Assembly (NCBI RefSeq): GCF_003576645.1
Contig: NC_044918.1
Location: 27,296,167 to 27,360,166, forward strand
Reading direction: 5' to 3'
DNA length: 64,000 nucleotides
Source of the DNA: Ipomoea triloba
Lineage: Eukaryota; Streptophyta; Magnoliopsida; Solanales; Convolvulaceae
Below the pieces are notes generated by a model, which was not told where the DNA came from, searched no databases, and was given only the letters and a program-made list of their open reading frames with translations. Each line of letters opens with the position of its first letter. Within the stretch, counting starts at the first letter, position 1. Position numbers and translations under genes: made by a program. Below are positions 19,739 to 31,302 of this stretch, piece after piece.

Positions 19739-22384
19739 AAGCCCGCCTCAAGCCTCAGGTTTTTCGCCCCGCTTCTTGTTACTCCACCTATCGAGCACTT
19801 GAGCTTTGATCACCAAGCCCGCCTCAAGCCTCAGGATCTTCACAAGACAGCTCCCAGGTTACTCCGCCTCTCCAGGTTTTTCCCCCTTCCAGTTACTCCA
19901 CCTCTCGAGCACTTGACTTTGATCACCAAGCCCGCCTCAAGCCTCAGGACCTTCACTAGACAGCTGCCAGGTTACTCCGCCTCTTCTTGCTTAATCCAAA
20001 GCAAGGACCTTTGGTTGTCACAGTTGAGTGTAACAAACTCCAATCTGACCAAAAGCTATCGTTGAATCAATTTTGATGTAGAGCAGCTTCGGTCACCTTC
20101 TAGATATGTGGCAGTTTAAGCTATGTAACTCTCTCAAACACTAAGATGTGTTTTTCTCGCTGTATTGAATATCTGGATGATATTCCAAGTTGAATGCTTG
20201 CACTTGAACGTTTGAATCAGACACCTCTTTAGAATTTCGAATGAACCAACCTTTTTTTTTTTTTACTGTGTCTTCACGTCCTTATATATGAGAGTTGAGG
20301 AATAATTCCGTTGGAGGGAAAATTATTCCGTTTGAAATTGTCTCCCATGCTGATCATGGTCTTGCATATTTTCAGCATTTTCATGGAGTGGTGCTTGTAA
20401 CTTGAACCTTTTGTCTTGTAGTGAATATTCCATATTTCACTTTCTTGAGTCCATGCTCCACTTTCGTCTTTTGGTAAAAGTTACTCTTTTTATATTCCCA
20501 TTATTCCTTGTTTGTGGGAATCAGACCACTTCAGCATTGGTGCACCTTTGACCGTTTGTGGTGGAAATCTGACGTGTCATCCATTTCCGCCATTTGAAAA
20601 CTCACGTTCGGCACCTCTTCATTATTCTATCTCCATGATATTCTTCTTCTCCAAACTTTAAGTATGCTTCCTGACCGTCATTCAGCATTACTGGAGAATG
20701 TCAGTTTATCGAGACCAAGGTTGATGTCTCGATTGTTTGATGTCTCGAACCCAAGCATCGAGAGGTCTACCTCTCGAACTCTTTATGTCTCGAACTGGAT
20801 TGCTGTATCGAGAGATCCTATCTCTCGAACTCTGCTTATGTCTCGAGACTTAGTTGATGTCTCGCAGACCCTTATTCCTCCAGTGTTGTCCCGTGCCTTC
20901 TTCTGATTTGTCTACACGAGACTTCTAAGATGTTCAAACAAATTTACCTTAAGCTTAAATATTTTCCGAGTTGAGCTCAAAGTTACCCGGTTGTATTTTC
21001 GCTCTTGTTTACTTGTCGAACTTACAGTGTTTTGCCTATGTATCGAGACTTGGGGATTTCTACTTAACAGTTGGTATCATCAAAACCTATTACATGATGT
21101 TCCTAACAATTTCCCCCTTTTTGATGATGCCAACACTTATACTTACTCTATATGGCTGATTTGATAAGACATAGATTTATTTTCAGCGCATATGGTAAGT
21201 TTGACAATTATTCTACTAAAGCATAATAAGCAAACCACGCAACACCCCCAGCAAAAGATTATATTAAATTAAGGGAATGTTTACAAATTGAGTTTAGTAG
21301 AAAGATTTAAACAAAAACAAATAAGATCAAGAACAAATAAACGCAATAGATGGAATAAGATGAGTTTGGACCACGAGGCTTACTTCTTGTTGGCTTCCTC
21401 TTCTTGTTGATGGCCTCTTGAATATCTGGATGATATTCCAAGTTGAATGCTTGCACTTGAACGTTTGAATCAGACACCTCTTTAGAATTTCGAATGAACC
21501 AACCTTTTTTTTTTTACTGTGTCTTCACGTCCTTATATATGAGAGTTTGAGGAATAATTCCGTTGGAGGGAAAATTATTCCGTTTGAAATCTGTCTCCCA
21601 TGCCGATCATGGGTCTTGCGTATTTTCAGCATGTTTCATGGAGTGGTGGTCTTGTAACTTGAACCTTTTGTCTGGTAGTGAATATTCTATATTTCACTTT
21701 CTTGAGTCCATGCTCCACTTTCGTCTTTTGGTAAAAGTTACTCTTTTTATATTCCCATCATTCCTTGTTTGTGGGGAATCAGACCACTTCAGCATTGGTG
21801 TACCTTTTGACCGTTTGTGGTGGAAATCTGATGTGTCATCCATTTCCGTCCATTTTGAAAACTCACGTTCAGCACCTCTTCATTATTCTATCTCCATGAT
21901 ATTCTTCTTCTCCAAACTTTAAGTATGCTTCCTGACCGTCATTCAGCATTACTGGAGAAGTGTCAGTTTATCGAGACCAAGGTTGATGTCTCAATTGTTT
22001 GATGTCTCGAACCCAAGCATCGAGAGGTCTACCTCTCGAACTCTACTTATGTCTCGAACTGGATTGCTGTAACGAGAGATCCTATCTCTCGAACTCTGCT
22101 TATGTCTCGAGACTTAGTTGATGTCTCGTAGACCCTTATTCCTCCAGAGTTGTCCCGTGCCTTCTTCTGATTTGTCTATAGGATTACAACACGAGACTTC
22201 TAAGATGTTCAAACAAATTTACCTTGAGCTTAAATATTTTCCGAGTTGAGCTCAAAGTTACCCGGTTGTATTTTCGCTCTTGGTTTACTTGTCGAACTTA
22301 CAGTGTTTTGCCTATGTATCGAGACTTGGGGATTTCTACTTAACAGTTGGTATCATCAAAACCTATTACATGATGTTCCTAACA
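19350..22384 (-). repeat. 3' LTR of the nested Copia element, with an internal noisy duplication
   Basis: The LTR runs from TGTTGGTCCC to TTCCTAACA. A tandem repeat of about 100 bp (CTTTGATCACCAAGCCCGCC core, three copies) lies at 19720-19990. TCTCGAAC words recur at 20700-20880. The end occurs twice, at 21108 and at 22384, because 20165-21416 is an error-rich copy of 21417-22711. If the noisy block is removed, the LTR is about 1.7-1.8 kb. Confidence 0.75.
20165..21416. repeat. Error-rich copy of 21417-22711
   Basis: The two blocks align end to end, but this one has many single-base deletions and a few substitutions, for example GAGAGTTGAGG against GAGAGTTTGAGG and GAAATTGTCTCC against GAAATCTGTCTCC. 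Deletion-dominated differences suggest an unpolished long-read patch rather than a real tandem copy. Confidence 0.75.
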
Positions 22385-22399
22385 ATTTCCCCCTTTTTG
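22385..22399 (-). other. Polypurine tract of the nested Copia element
   Basis: On the minus strand, CAAAAAGGGGGAAAT sits directly before the LTR start TGTTAGGAAC. A second instance at 21109-21123 belongs to the noisy duplicate. Confidence 0.8.
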
Positions 22400-22673
22400 A
22401 TGATGCCAACACTTATATTTACTCTATATGGCTGATTTGATAGAGGATAAACATAGATTTTATTTTCAGCGCATATGGTAAGTTTGACAATTATTCTACT
22501 AAAGCATGAAATGAGCAAACTCACGCAACACCCCCAGCAAAAGATATATATTAAAATTAAGGGAATGTTTACATGATTGAGTTTAGTAGAAAGATTTAAA
22601 CAAAAACAAATAAGATCAAGAACAACATAAACAGCAATAGACTGGAATAAGATGGAGTTTGGACCACGAGAGC

Positions 22674-24331
22674 TTACTTCTTGTTGGCTTTCCTCTTCTT
22701 GTTGATGGCTTCTCGTGTCTTGATGGGGTCTTTCGGATTTACCAGGCTTATGTATTCATCCGTAACATCTAGATGCCTGTAGTTCCTGTAAGCTTCCCCC
22801 ACGAACTCACCATCAATTACTCCATCTTTCCACCAGGCAATGCATTCTTCTGGAGACATATTGCTGTGAGTAGATATCCCAGTGATTTTCAGAAGCTTGA
22901 ATATCTCCAGAGTCAGAATTTGTTCAGTATCTTCCCTGTTTCCAAACTTAAAGTTTGTCATGAGAAAATCGATCTTCCTTTCTTCTTCTGACTGTTGTTC
23001 TTGTCTTTTTCTTCTCCTTTCTCTGTCCTCTTATCTCCTTTTCTCCATTTCCAGTGTACGCTGGACCCTTAGATTTTCTGCTCGTTTAGCATCCTCCACT
23101 GCTTTGCTCATAATTCTTGGTATTTTCGGAGGAGGTCCAGCTGGTTCACTTGCTGCCCTTTTCTTGCCGCTGGTTGATGTCCTTCCCTGAGTATTTGTCC
23201 CCTTCCCTTTATTTTCCCCCTTGTTGGCATCATCAGCACGGGAAAGGAGGATGGACATACCTTCGAAGATTGCTTGAAGTTGGGCAGGCACTTGGTTCGA
23301 CAGGTCATCGAGTATGGCCTTCATCACATCCTATCGAAGTTCACTGGAATGTTGGTGGGCTCGAAGCTCTGCTCGTAATTCAGCGAGTTCAGCCTTCACG
23401 CTTGCAGCCTCTGCTCGAGCTAGAGCAGCCTCATCTGCAGCTTTCTGTGCTGCAGTCTCAGCCCATACTGCTTGTTCGAGTAGTTCTTCATGATTGTCCT
23501 GAGACTTGCTTGTGCCAGCCACAGGTAGTGCAGCGTTTCCCTGAGACTTGCTTGTGCCAGCCACAGGTAGTGCAGCGTTTCGAACAATCTTGCTTGTGCC
23601 AGCCACAGGTAGTGCAGCGTTTCGAACAATGTTGCTTGTGCCAGCCACAGGTAGTGCAGCGTTTCGAACAATGGCCAGTGTGCCAGCCACAGGTAGTGCA
23701 GCGTTTCGAACAATGGCCAGTATGCCAGCCACAGGTAGTGCAGCGTTTCGAACAATGGCCAGTACGCGCTCAAGTTTAACCATCTTCTGAGTTTGATCAG
23801 CCATAAATTGACGCACCTCACCAACGAACTCATGCTCGGCCTGTTGATCATAGTCAGAAGAGGAAGGAGAAGAGGATCGAGATGTACCTTTTGTCGGAGG
23901 GGACTTGGGTGCTTCCAGATTTCCACCCATAACTTGCAGTTGCGAGTCCACCTCTTGATTAAGTGTATGAGGAGCCACAGGGACACCGGGTTCAGAGCTC
24001 GAAGGTAGCTCCATGTCAGGCGCTTCCCGGTTTCCACCTGAGGGATGGATCACTTCTTGCTCTTCACCTCTCGAACCTGGAGCCTCAGCTTCAGCAACTG
24101 TTGAGATTGGATCAGCCGGGGAGGGTTCTTCGGTATTGGACGCTTCCCGGTTTCCATCCAATAGAGGTTCCCCCTCAGCGTCACTTCTCGAACCAGTGCT
24201 GGGAACTTGGTCATCTGCTNTTTGTCAAGGATACTCCCCGCCTTGACTTGTTTGATCTGAGAGCGAATGTGTAGCAACTCCCTCTGATATGCGTCGGAAG
24301 ATGAGGTTGATGTGGAGGATTCGGACGCCAT
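22674..24331 (-). pseudogene. Accessory ORF B of the nested Copia element (env position, 14-residue repeat array)
   Basis: The N-terminus (MASESSTSTSSSDAYQREL, ATG at 24331) reaches the N join at 24220. From 24161 one frame continues to 22674 with in-frame TAG at 23331-23333 and TAA near 23031. In order it shows an acidic Pro/Ser/Glu-rich part, seven tandem 14-residue units of the type IVRNAALPVAGT (42 bp each, about 23510-23765), an Ala/Glu heptad stretch likely to be a coiled coil, a basic KKRAASEPAGPPPKIPR patch that could be a nuclear signal, and a Lys-rich end. No membrane segment is visible. The function is unknown; position alone makes it env-like. Confidence 0.6.
24220..24220. other. 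Single-N assembly join 2
   Basis: The N splits accessory ORF B. Sequence directly after it (from 24221) is the start of the block repeated at 26329. Confidence 0.95.
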
Positions 24332-25254
24332 TGTTGACAGATATGAGGTTTTGGAGGGAATGTGTGCAGTGTTTAGGATTTGGGGGTTTTGGGTATTCGG
24401 TTTGAGCTTGAATCCGGGTATGGAAGAAGCATTTGGCTTTTATATCATGTGGATTCGGGTTGGATATATGGGTAGGGTTGAGAGCTTGACCCGATAACGG
24501 ATCCCGATTCATTTAAAAGAATTTAAAGGTCAGAAATACCCTTTATAACGGTTATGTATGTAAGATATGGTAAGGGTATTTTGGTAAAGTATAATGCGGT
24601 TTTTGGATAGTGGGATATAAAGAGATGATATTTATATAGGCATGTTCCCACTTATCAAGATAATGCCTTTAAGAGCGGAAAAACCGTCAATAACCGAAGA
24701 CCACGTTGCTAACATTAATGCCCAACATTAGCCAATCCACATATATCCGTTGAGCTCATTTGTTTTACCTCTCGAAGGTAAACTCTCGACTTTGCTAGTT
24801 TAAGGATCTTCCCTTTGAGTGATTGATCCCTAAACCTCCTTATTCCTCCATCTAAGCACTCCTGTGGTTAAGGATCTTCCCCCTGAGTGATTGATCCCTA
24901 ACCCTCCTTATTCCTTCATTTAGAGGTACGTAGATAGTCAGTTTGATATCTTTTGAAGTGATCTCTCGAACTACCCTTTTTCCAGACATAACGCAGACAG
25001 GCAAACTGAACATGTACCTCTCGAACTACCTTTCGAACACAGATTGCGATATGGAGACACGACTGAGTCATCAAAAGAAGATATCACTTGGAACATTTCC
25101 TTAAGTTCATTTAGTGATTATCGAAGGCATTACAAATGAATCAATATCCTAATAGATTCCATAGAAACTTTTGTTTGGCCTTGGTCAGCCTAATAGGAAT
25201 CTATCGTTAGAGCAGGAACTAGCCATCTAAAGTCCTATTTCTCTAATAACAGAA
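24332..25254. other. Non-coding spacer between the two accessory ORFs
   Basis: No coding signal. AAGGATCTTCCC...TGAGTGATTGATCCCTAA-type wording occurs twice at about 24800-24905. CTCGAA words like those in the LTR recur. Confidence 0.5.
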
Positions 25255-25626
25255 CTAGGGGTGGCTACTCCCTTTCTTGTTCTTCTCTCCGCTGCTGCCT
25301 TCCTCACAGGCTTCATCTCCTTTTCCCTTGGTTCTCCATTTGGTTGAGGGATGTCCTTTTCCAGAATGTGCAGCGGTAGGAGTCCCACTTATACGGGACT
25401 CTTCTCCTGACTCTAGTATCCCATCGTTGTGGATCTCCTCGTATTTGGGGATCCATTCACCTTGGATGGGAATAGGATGCTGGCTTGGATTATCAGGAAG
25501 CTCCGCAATCTGTTCACCCTTCGTTGATTCTGGATAGTTCTCTCCTTGAAAGTCTTTGGACTTCGTTGCTGATTTTCTCCCTCTATACCAGAACGGTACA
25601 TCGTCTTTTCCTTTCTTCTTCTCCAT
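25255..25626 (-). CDS. Accessory ORF A of the nested Copia element (123 residues)
   Basis: An intact small ORF, ATG at 25626, lies between RNase H and ORF B. The protein is very hydrophilic, starting MEKKKGKDDVPFWYRGRKS and ending in a Gly/Lys/Ser-rich tail, with no membrane segment, no cysteine pair and no motif I recognise. It keeps an open frame although it is not part of standard Copia coding. An identical copy lies at 27363-27734 through the assembly duplication. Function unknown. Confidence 0.5.
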   Translation of the reverse strand: MEKKKGKDDVPFWYRGRKSATKSKDFQGENYPESTKGEQIAELPDNPSQHPIPIQGEWIPKYEEIHNDGILESGEESRISGTPTAAHSGKGHPSTKWRTKGKGDEACEEGSSGEKNKKGSSHP

Positions 25627-25826
25627 GAAGAAGTCGATGACATAAACTGATGAGAAAACCCTTCTATTTATAGCCCAAAAAGATTACCACTGTTGAGTCA
25701 CGGGATGCGATATGAATGACCATTCAATGCTTGTGTAACTTCAAAGCTGCCATAAAGTTGATGAAACCGCTCCTCTCATGCGAAACAGTTCATGGCACTA
25801 AATACAAGAAGATAAGATTTGACCAT

Positions 25827-26327
25827 TCATCCCAACTCTATCATTCCCAATTCTAACCTTAGTTGAGAAAATCTATTTTCACACAATGCTTTTGTGAAAA
25901 TATCTGCTAGTTGCTCCTCCGTTGCAACGTATTCCAAAGTTATGTCCTTTTTCTCAACATGGTCTCGGATGAAGTGATACTTGATATCAATGTGTTTTGT
26001 TCTTGAATGTAACACTGGATTCTGAGTGATAGCTATGGCACTTGTGTTGTCACACATGATCTTAACCTCTTTACATTCAACACCATAATCCAGTAGTTGT
26101 TGCTTCATCCATAAAACCTGAGCACAGCAACTTCCAGCTGCTACATATTCTGCCTCAGCGGTGCTTGTAGCTATCGAATGCTGTTTCTTGCTAAACCATG
26201 AGACAAGTCTTCCACCTAGAAACTGACATGTCCCTGATGTGCTCTTTCGATCTATTTTACAACCGGCAAAGTCCGCATCTGAGTAACCCATTAGTTCGAA
26301 AGATCCACCTCTCGAATACCAAAGTCC
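25827..26327 (-). CDS. Copia RNase H domain, first copy, truncated at an N join
   Basis: Frame with [63 protein letters not shown] and [11 protein letters not shown], the Copia RNase H signature, ending at a stop at 25827. It is identical to 27935-28399 and is probably the same sequence assembled twice. Confidence 0.85.
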   Translation of the reverse strand, partial: GLWYSRGGSFELMGYSDADFAGCKIDRKSTSGTCQFLGGRLVSWFSKKQHSIATSTAEAEYVAAGSCCAQVLWMKQQLLDYGVECKEVKIMCDNTSAIAITQNPVLHSRTKHIDIKYHFIRDHVEKKDITLEYVATEEQLADIFTKALCENRFSQLRLELGMIELG

Positions 26328-26328
26328 N
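26328..26328. other. Single-N assembly join 3
   Basis: Sequence after it (26329 to about 28433) repeats 24221 to about 26325 with a constant offset of 2108. Confidence 0.95.
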
Positions 26329-28433
26329 TTTGTCAAGGATACTCCCCGCCTTGACTTGTTTGATCTGAGAGCGAATGTGTAGCAACTCCCTCTGATATGC
26401 GTCGGAAGATGAGGTTGATGTGGAGGATTCGGACGCCATTGTTGACAGATATGAGGTTTTGGAGGGAATGTGTGCAGTGTTTAGGATTTGGGGGTTTTGG
26501 GTATTCGGTTTGAGCTTGAATCCGGGTATGGAAGAAGCATTTGGCTTTTATATCATGTGGATTCGGGTTGGATATATGGGTAGGGTTGAGAGCTTGACCC
26601 GATAACGGATCCCGATTCATTTAAAAGAATTTAAAGGTCAGAAATACCCTTTATAACGGTTATGTATGTAAGATATGGTAAGGGTATTTTGGTAAAGTAT
26701 AATGCGGTTTTTGGATAGTGGGATATAAAGAGATGATATTTATATAGGCATGTTCCCACTTATCAAGATAATGCCTTTAAGAGCGGAAAAACCGTCAATA
26801 ACCGAAGACCACGTTGCTAACATTAATGCCCAACATTAGCCAATCCACATATATCCGTTGAGCTCATTTGTTTTACCTCTCGAAGGTAAACTCTCGACTT
26901 TGCTAGTTTAAGGATCTTCCCTTTGAGTGATTGATCCCTAAACCTCCTTATTCCTCCATCTAAGCACTCCTGTGGTTAAGGATCTTCCCCCTGAGTGATT
27001 GATCCCTAACCCTCCTTATTCCTTCATTTAGAGGTACGTAGATAGTCAGTTTGATATCTTTTGAAGTGATCTCTCGAACTACCCTTTTTCCAGACATAAC
27101 GCAGACAGGCAAACTGAACATGTACCTCTCGAACTACCTTTCGAACACAGATTGCGATATGGAGACACGACTGAGTCATCAAAAGAAGATATCACTTGGA
27201 ACATTTCCTTAAGTTCATTTAGTGATTATCGAAGGCATTACAAATGAATCAATATCCTAATAGATTCCATAGAAACTTTTGTTTGGCCTTGGTCAGCCTA
27301 ATAGGAATCTATCGTTAGAGCAGGAACTAGCCATCTAAAGTCCTATTTCTCTAATAACAGAACTAGGGGTGGCTACTCCCTTTCTTGTTCTTCTCTCCGC
27401 TGCTGCCTTCCTCACAGGCTTCATCTCCTTTTCCCTTGGTTCTCCATTTGGTTGAGGGATGTCCTTTTCCAGAATGTGCAGCGGTAGGAGTCCCACTTAT
27501 ACGGGACTCTTCTCCTGACTCTAGTATCCCATCGTTGTGGATCTCCTCGTATTTGGGGATCCATTCACCTTGGATGGGAATAGGATGCTGGCTTGGATTA
27601 TCAGGAAGCTCCGCAATCTGTTCACCCTTCGTTGATTCTGGATAGTTCTCTCCTTGAAAGTCTTTGGACTTCGTTGCTGATTTTCTCCCTCTATACCAGA
27701 ACGGTACATCGTCTTTTCCTTTCTTCTTCTCCATGAAGAAGTCGATGACATAAACTGATGAGAAAACCCTTCTATTTATAGCCCAAAAAGATTACCACTG
27801 TTGAGTCACGGGATGCGATATGAATGACCATTCAATGCTTGTGTAACTTCAAAGCTGCCATAAAGTTGATGAAACCGCTCCTCTCATGCGAAACAGTTCA
27901 TGGCACTAAATACAAGAAGATAAGATTTGACCATTCATCCCAACTCTATCATTCCCAATTCTAACCTTAGTTGAGAAAATCTATTTTCACACAATGCTTT
28001 TGTGAAAATATCTGCTAGTTGCTCCTCCGTTGCAACGTATTCCAAAGTTATGTCCTTTTTCTCAACATGGTCTCGGATGAAGTGATACTTGATATCAATG
28101 TGTTTTGTTCTTGAATGTAACACTGGATTCTGAGTGATAGCTATGGCACTTGTGTTGTCACACATGATCTTAACCTCTTTACATTCAACACCATAATCCA
28201 GTAGTTGTTGCTTCATCCATAAAACCTGAGCACAGCAACTTCCAGCTGCTACATATTCTGCCTCAGCGGTGCTTGTAGCTATCGAATGCTGTTTCTTGCT
28301 AAACCATGAGACAAGTCTTCCACCTAGAAACTGACATGTCCCTGATGTGCTCTTTCGATCTATTTTACAACCGGCAAAGTCCGCATCTGAGTAACCCATT
28401 AGTTCGAAAGATCCACCTCTCGAATACCAAAGT
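26329..28433. repeat. Duplicate of 24221-26325 (probable assembly artefact)
   Basis: It carries second copies of the ORF B start (26257-26439 region), accessory ORF A (27363-27734) and RNase H (27935-28399), identical in translation and shifted by 2,108 bases. The join with N and lack of divergence argue against a biological duplication. Confidence 0.9.
27363..27734 (-). CDS. Accessory ORF A, second assembled copy
   Basis: Same 123-residue frame as at 25255-25626. This copy is continuous with the RNase H and reverse transcriptase sequence upstream, so it is the one to use for a gene model. Confidence 0.5.
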   Translation of the reverse strand: MEKKKGKDDVPFWYRGRKSATKSKDFQGENYPESTKGEQIAELPDNPSQHPIPIQGEWIPKYEEIHNDGILESGEESRISGTPTAAHSGKGHPSTKWRTKGKGDEACEEGSSGEKNKKGSSHP

Positions 28434-29536
28434 TAACCCATTAGTTCGAAAGATCCACCTCTCGAATACCAAAGTCCAACACTTAGTTCGAAAGATCCAC
28501 CTCTCGAATACCAAAGTCCAACACTTTGTTCGAAAGATCCACCTCTCGAATACCAAAGTCCAACACTTTGCGTACCTTTGAGATATCTAAGAATCTTTTT
28601 AGATGCATTTAAGTGACTTTCCTTGGGACTTGCCTGAAATCTAGCACATACACCTACTGCAAAGGATATATCTGGTCTACTAGCAGTTAAATAAATAAGA
28701 GATCCGATGATACCTCGATATGTAGTTTGATCGACCTCTCGACCTTCACTGTCGACATCGATACGTAGAGAGGTTCCCATGGGTACTTTGACTGAGGATT
28801 TCCCTTCTATATTGTATTTTCTGAGCAGATCCTTGGTGTATTTCTCCTGATTGATGAAGATACCTTCCTTAAGCTGTCTCACTTGTAATCCAAGGAAGTA
28901 GTTTAGTTCTCCCATCATGCTCATCTCGAACTTCCCTTTCATCAACCTGGAGAACTTCTCGCACAAGTCTGGATTGGTGCTTCCAAAAATGATATCATCC
29001 ACATAGATTTGCACCAGTAAGATGTGATCCTCATCCTTAATTCTAAACAGTGTTTTGTCCACTAGGCCTTTGGTGAACCCACACTGAAGTAGAAAAGAGG
29101 ATAAGGTATCATACCAAGCTCTCGGAGCTTGTTTTAAACCGTAAAGTGCCTTCTTTAATTTGTATACTTTGTCAGCTCCCACGTCCTTCAAGAAACCCGG
29201 AGGTTGTTCAACGTACACCTCTTCTTCGAGAAGTCCGTTCAGAAAAGCGCTCTTGACATCCATTTGATATACCTTAAAGTCTTTGAAGGCGGCATATGCG
29301 AGAAAGATGCGTATGGCGTCGAGACGTGCCACTGGAGCGAAGGTTTCATCAAAATCTATTCCTTCCTCCTGACAATAGCCTTTGGCAACAAGTCTGGCCT
29401 TGTTCCTAACAATGACTCCATCCTCATTCATCTTGTTTCTGAAAACCCACTTTGTACCAATGACATTCTGATGATGAGGTCTCGGAACTAGTTCCCAAAC
29501 GTCGTTCCGTTCAAACTGATGAAGTTCCTCTTGCAT
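27935..29536 (-). CDS. Copia reverse transcriptase and RNase H
   Basis: The reverse transcriptase part (28433-29536) starts [18 protein letters not shown], has [14 protein letters not shown], the [11 protein letters not shown] catalytic segment, VYVEQPPGF, the [14 protein letters not shown] block and YVDD at about residues 178-181, so the active site is intact. RNase H (27935-28399) is in the same frame. Between them, at about 28385-28570, a unit encoding [12 protein letters not shown] is repeated about four times, with a TAA created at one junction (28433). That repeat probably comes from assembly. Without it, the frame would be open. Confidence 0.88.
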
Positions 29537-29539
29537 GGC

Positions 29540-31206
29540 TTACGCCCAATCTGGATCACATAGAGCCTCATCGATCACCTTAGGCTCTATTTGTGATAGA
29601 AAGCAAGCAAACATGCTTTCTCTGTATGCTGATCTGGTCCGAACTCTGTCACGTACATCTCCAATTACTTGATCAGCAGGGTGACTTCTCAGCCATCTTA
29701 GGTCAGGTTGTGGCTCCTCAGTTGATACTTCCGTTGAAGGTTGAGATGTGGGTTGAACATCTATGAACTGGATTGGATCAACTGAGTCAGGAGCTTTCTT
29801 CTTTGTAGACTCTTCATCATCTGATTCTGACTGGAGTTCCGCTACGTCTCGAACTATCGACTGCTTGTCTTCGAGAGGTAAGTTTGATCTCTCGATAGAC
29901 TCTGGCTGATCTTCCTCAGCTGCTTCCGTTGACTTTGATGGTTGATCTGTCGATGCCCTTTCATCAAAAGAAACATGTATGGATTCTTCAACCACCAATC
30001 TCCGCTTGTTGAAGACTCTGAAAGCTTTGCTTGTCGATGAATATCCCAGAAATACTCCATCATCTGCCTTTTCTTCAAAAGTTNCCAGAAATACTCCATC
30101 ATCTGCCTTTTCATCAAAAGTCCTTAGCTGAGTCTTCCCATTGTTGTGGACATAGCATTTGCACCCGAATGTGTGGAAGTAGCTTACATTCGGTTTTCTT
30201 CCATTCCACAACTCATATGGAGTCTTTCCAACTCCTTTCACGATCAAGGACCGATTTTGGGTATAGCACGCTGTGTTGATTGCTTCTACCGATTTTGGGT
30301 ATAGCACGCTGTGTTGATTGCTTCTGCCCAAAATCCTTGAGATATGTTGGCTTGCGAGAGCATGGTCCTTGCAGCTTCTTTGAGGCGTTCGAGCAGCTGA
30401 CAACTGATGACGAATACCATTGGCGTTCGAGCAGCTGACAGTTGATGATGAATCCCGTTCTCGTTGCAGTAGCTCTCGATTACTTGATTAACGAACTCTC
30501 CACCTTGATCTGACCGGATCTTTAGTATCGAGACATCCTTTTCAACTTGAACTTGCTTCAAAAGATTTGGCAGGGCAATTTTTGTCTCGCTTTTCTTGGT
30601 TAAGAACACGGTCCATGTGAATCTTGTGTAGTCATCTACTACCACAAGAGTGTACTTCTTTCCCTTTATGCTGGGTGGATCCACTGGGCCAAATAAGTCC
30701 ATGTGAAGAAGACTTAATGGTCTAGTGGATGATGTCTCGGCTTTGCTCTTGAAGGAGGATTTGATCTGTTTGCAACGTTGACATGCCTCACAAATTTTAT
30801 CCTTTCGAAACGTCACTTTGGGCAGTCCTTCCACAAGGTTCCTCTTAGTAAGCTTGTTGATAGTTTTGAAGTTCAGATGGCTAAGCTTACTGTGCCAATC
30901 CCAGCATAAGTCTTCCTTGCTCCTTGCCAGCATACATAGGGATGGTTTGGCAGATTTCCAATCCACTATGTACATGGTTCCTTTCCTTGCTGCTTCCAGG
31001 ACGACTTCGAGAGATTCCTCTTGTATGATTTGGCACTTGCCTTTGGTGAAGATTACTCTGTAGCCTTTGTCACAGAACTGGCTTGTGCTAAGGAGGTTGA
31101 ATTTGAGCCCCTCAACGTAGGATACCCCCTTGATCACCAATTCATTCTTATGAATTTCACCAATAGCCTTTGTGCGCCCTTTCTTCTCGTTGTCTCCAAA
31201 TGTCAC
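29540..31206 (-). CDS. Copia integrase (GAG-pre-integrase, core and C-terminal part)
   Basis: The zinc-binding start reads WHSKLSHLNFKTINKL then CEACQRCKQIKS. The DDE core reads LLHMDLFGPVDPPS, VVVDDYTRFTWTVFL and IRSDQGGEFVNQ. The later part includes KTPYELWNGRKPNVSYFHTFGCKC and a linker of Ser/Glu-rich sequence before reverse transcriptase. Integrase joins the cDNA to the chromosome. The frame is disturbed by tandem doublings at about 30248-30325 and 30380-30445 and by the N at 30084, all of which look like assembly faults. Confidence 0.85.
30084..30084. other. Single-N assembly join 4
   Basis: About 37 bases (CCAGAAATACTCCATCATCT onward) occur on both sides of the N, an unmerged overlap with one mismatch. 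Confidence 0.9.
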
Positions 31207-31208
31207 CA

Positions 31209-31302
31209 NNNNNNNNNNNNNNNNNNNNNNNNNNNNNNNNNNNNNNNNNNNNNNNNNNNNNNNNNNNNNNNNNNNNNNNNNNNNNNNNNNNNNNNNNNNN
31301 NN
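31209..31302. other. Assembly gap of 94 N
   Basis: Both flanks encode the same stretch (SFCD-type NLLSTSQFCD region), but with several differences: 31065-31208 and 31303-31442 are related but not identical. Two different copies of the element may have been joined here. Confidence 0.95.

Noticed and set aside
23510..23765. 42-bp repeats as a CRISPR or satellite array
   Set aside because: They stay in frame inside accessory ORF B and encode 14-residue protein units.
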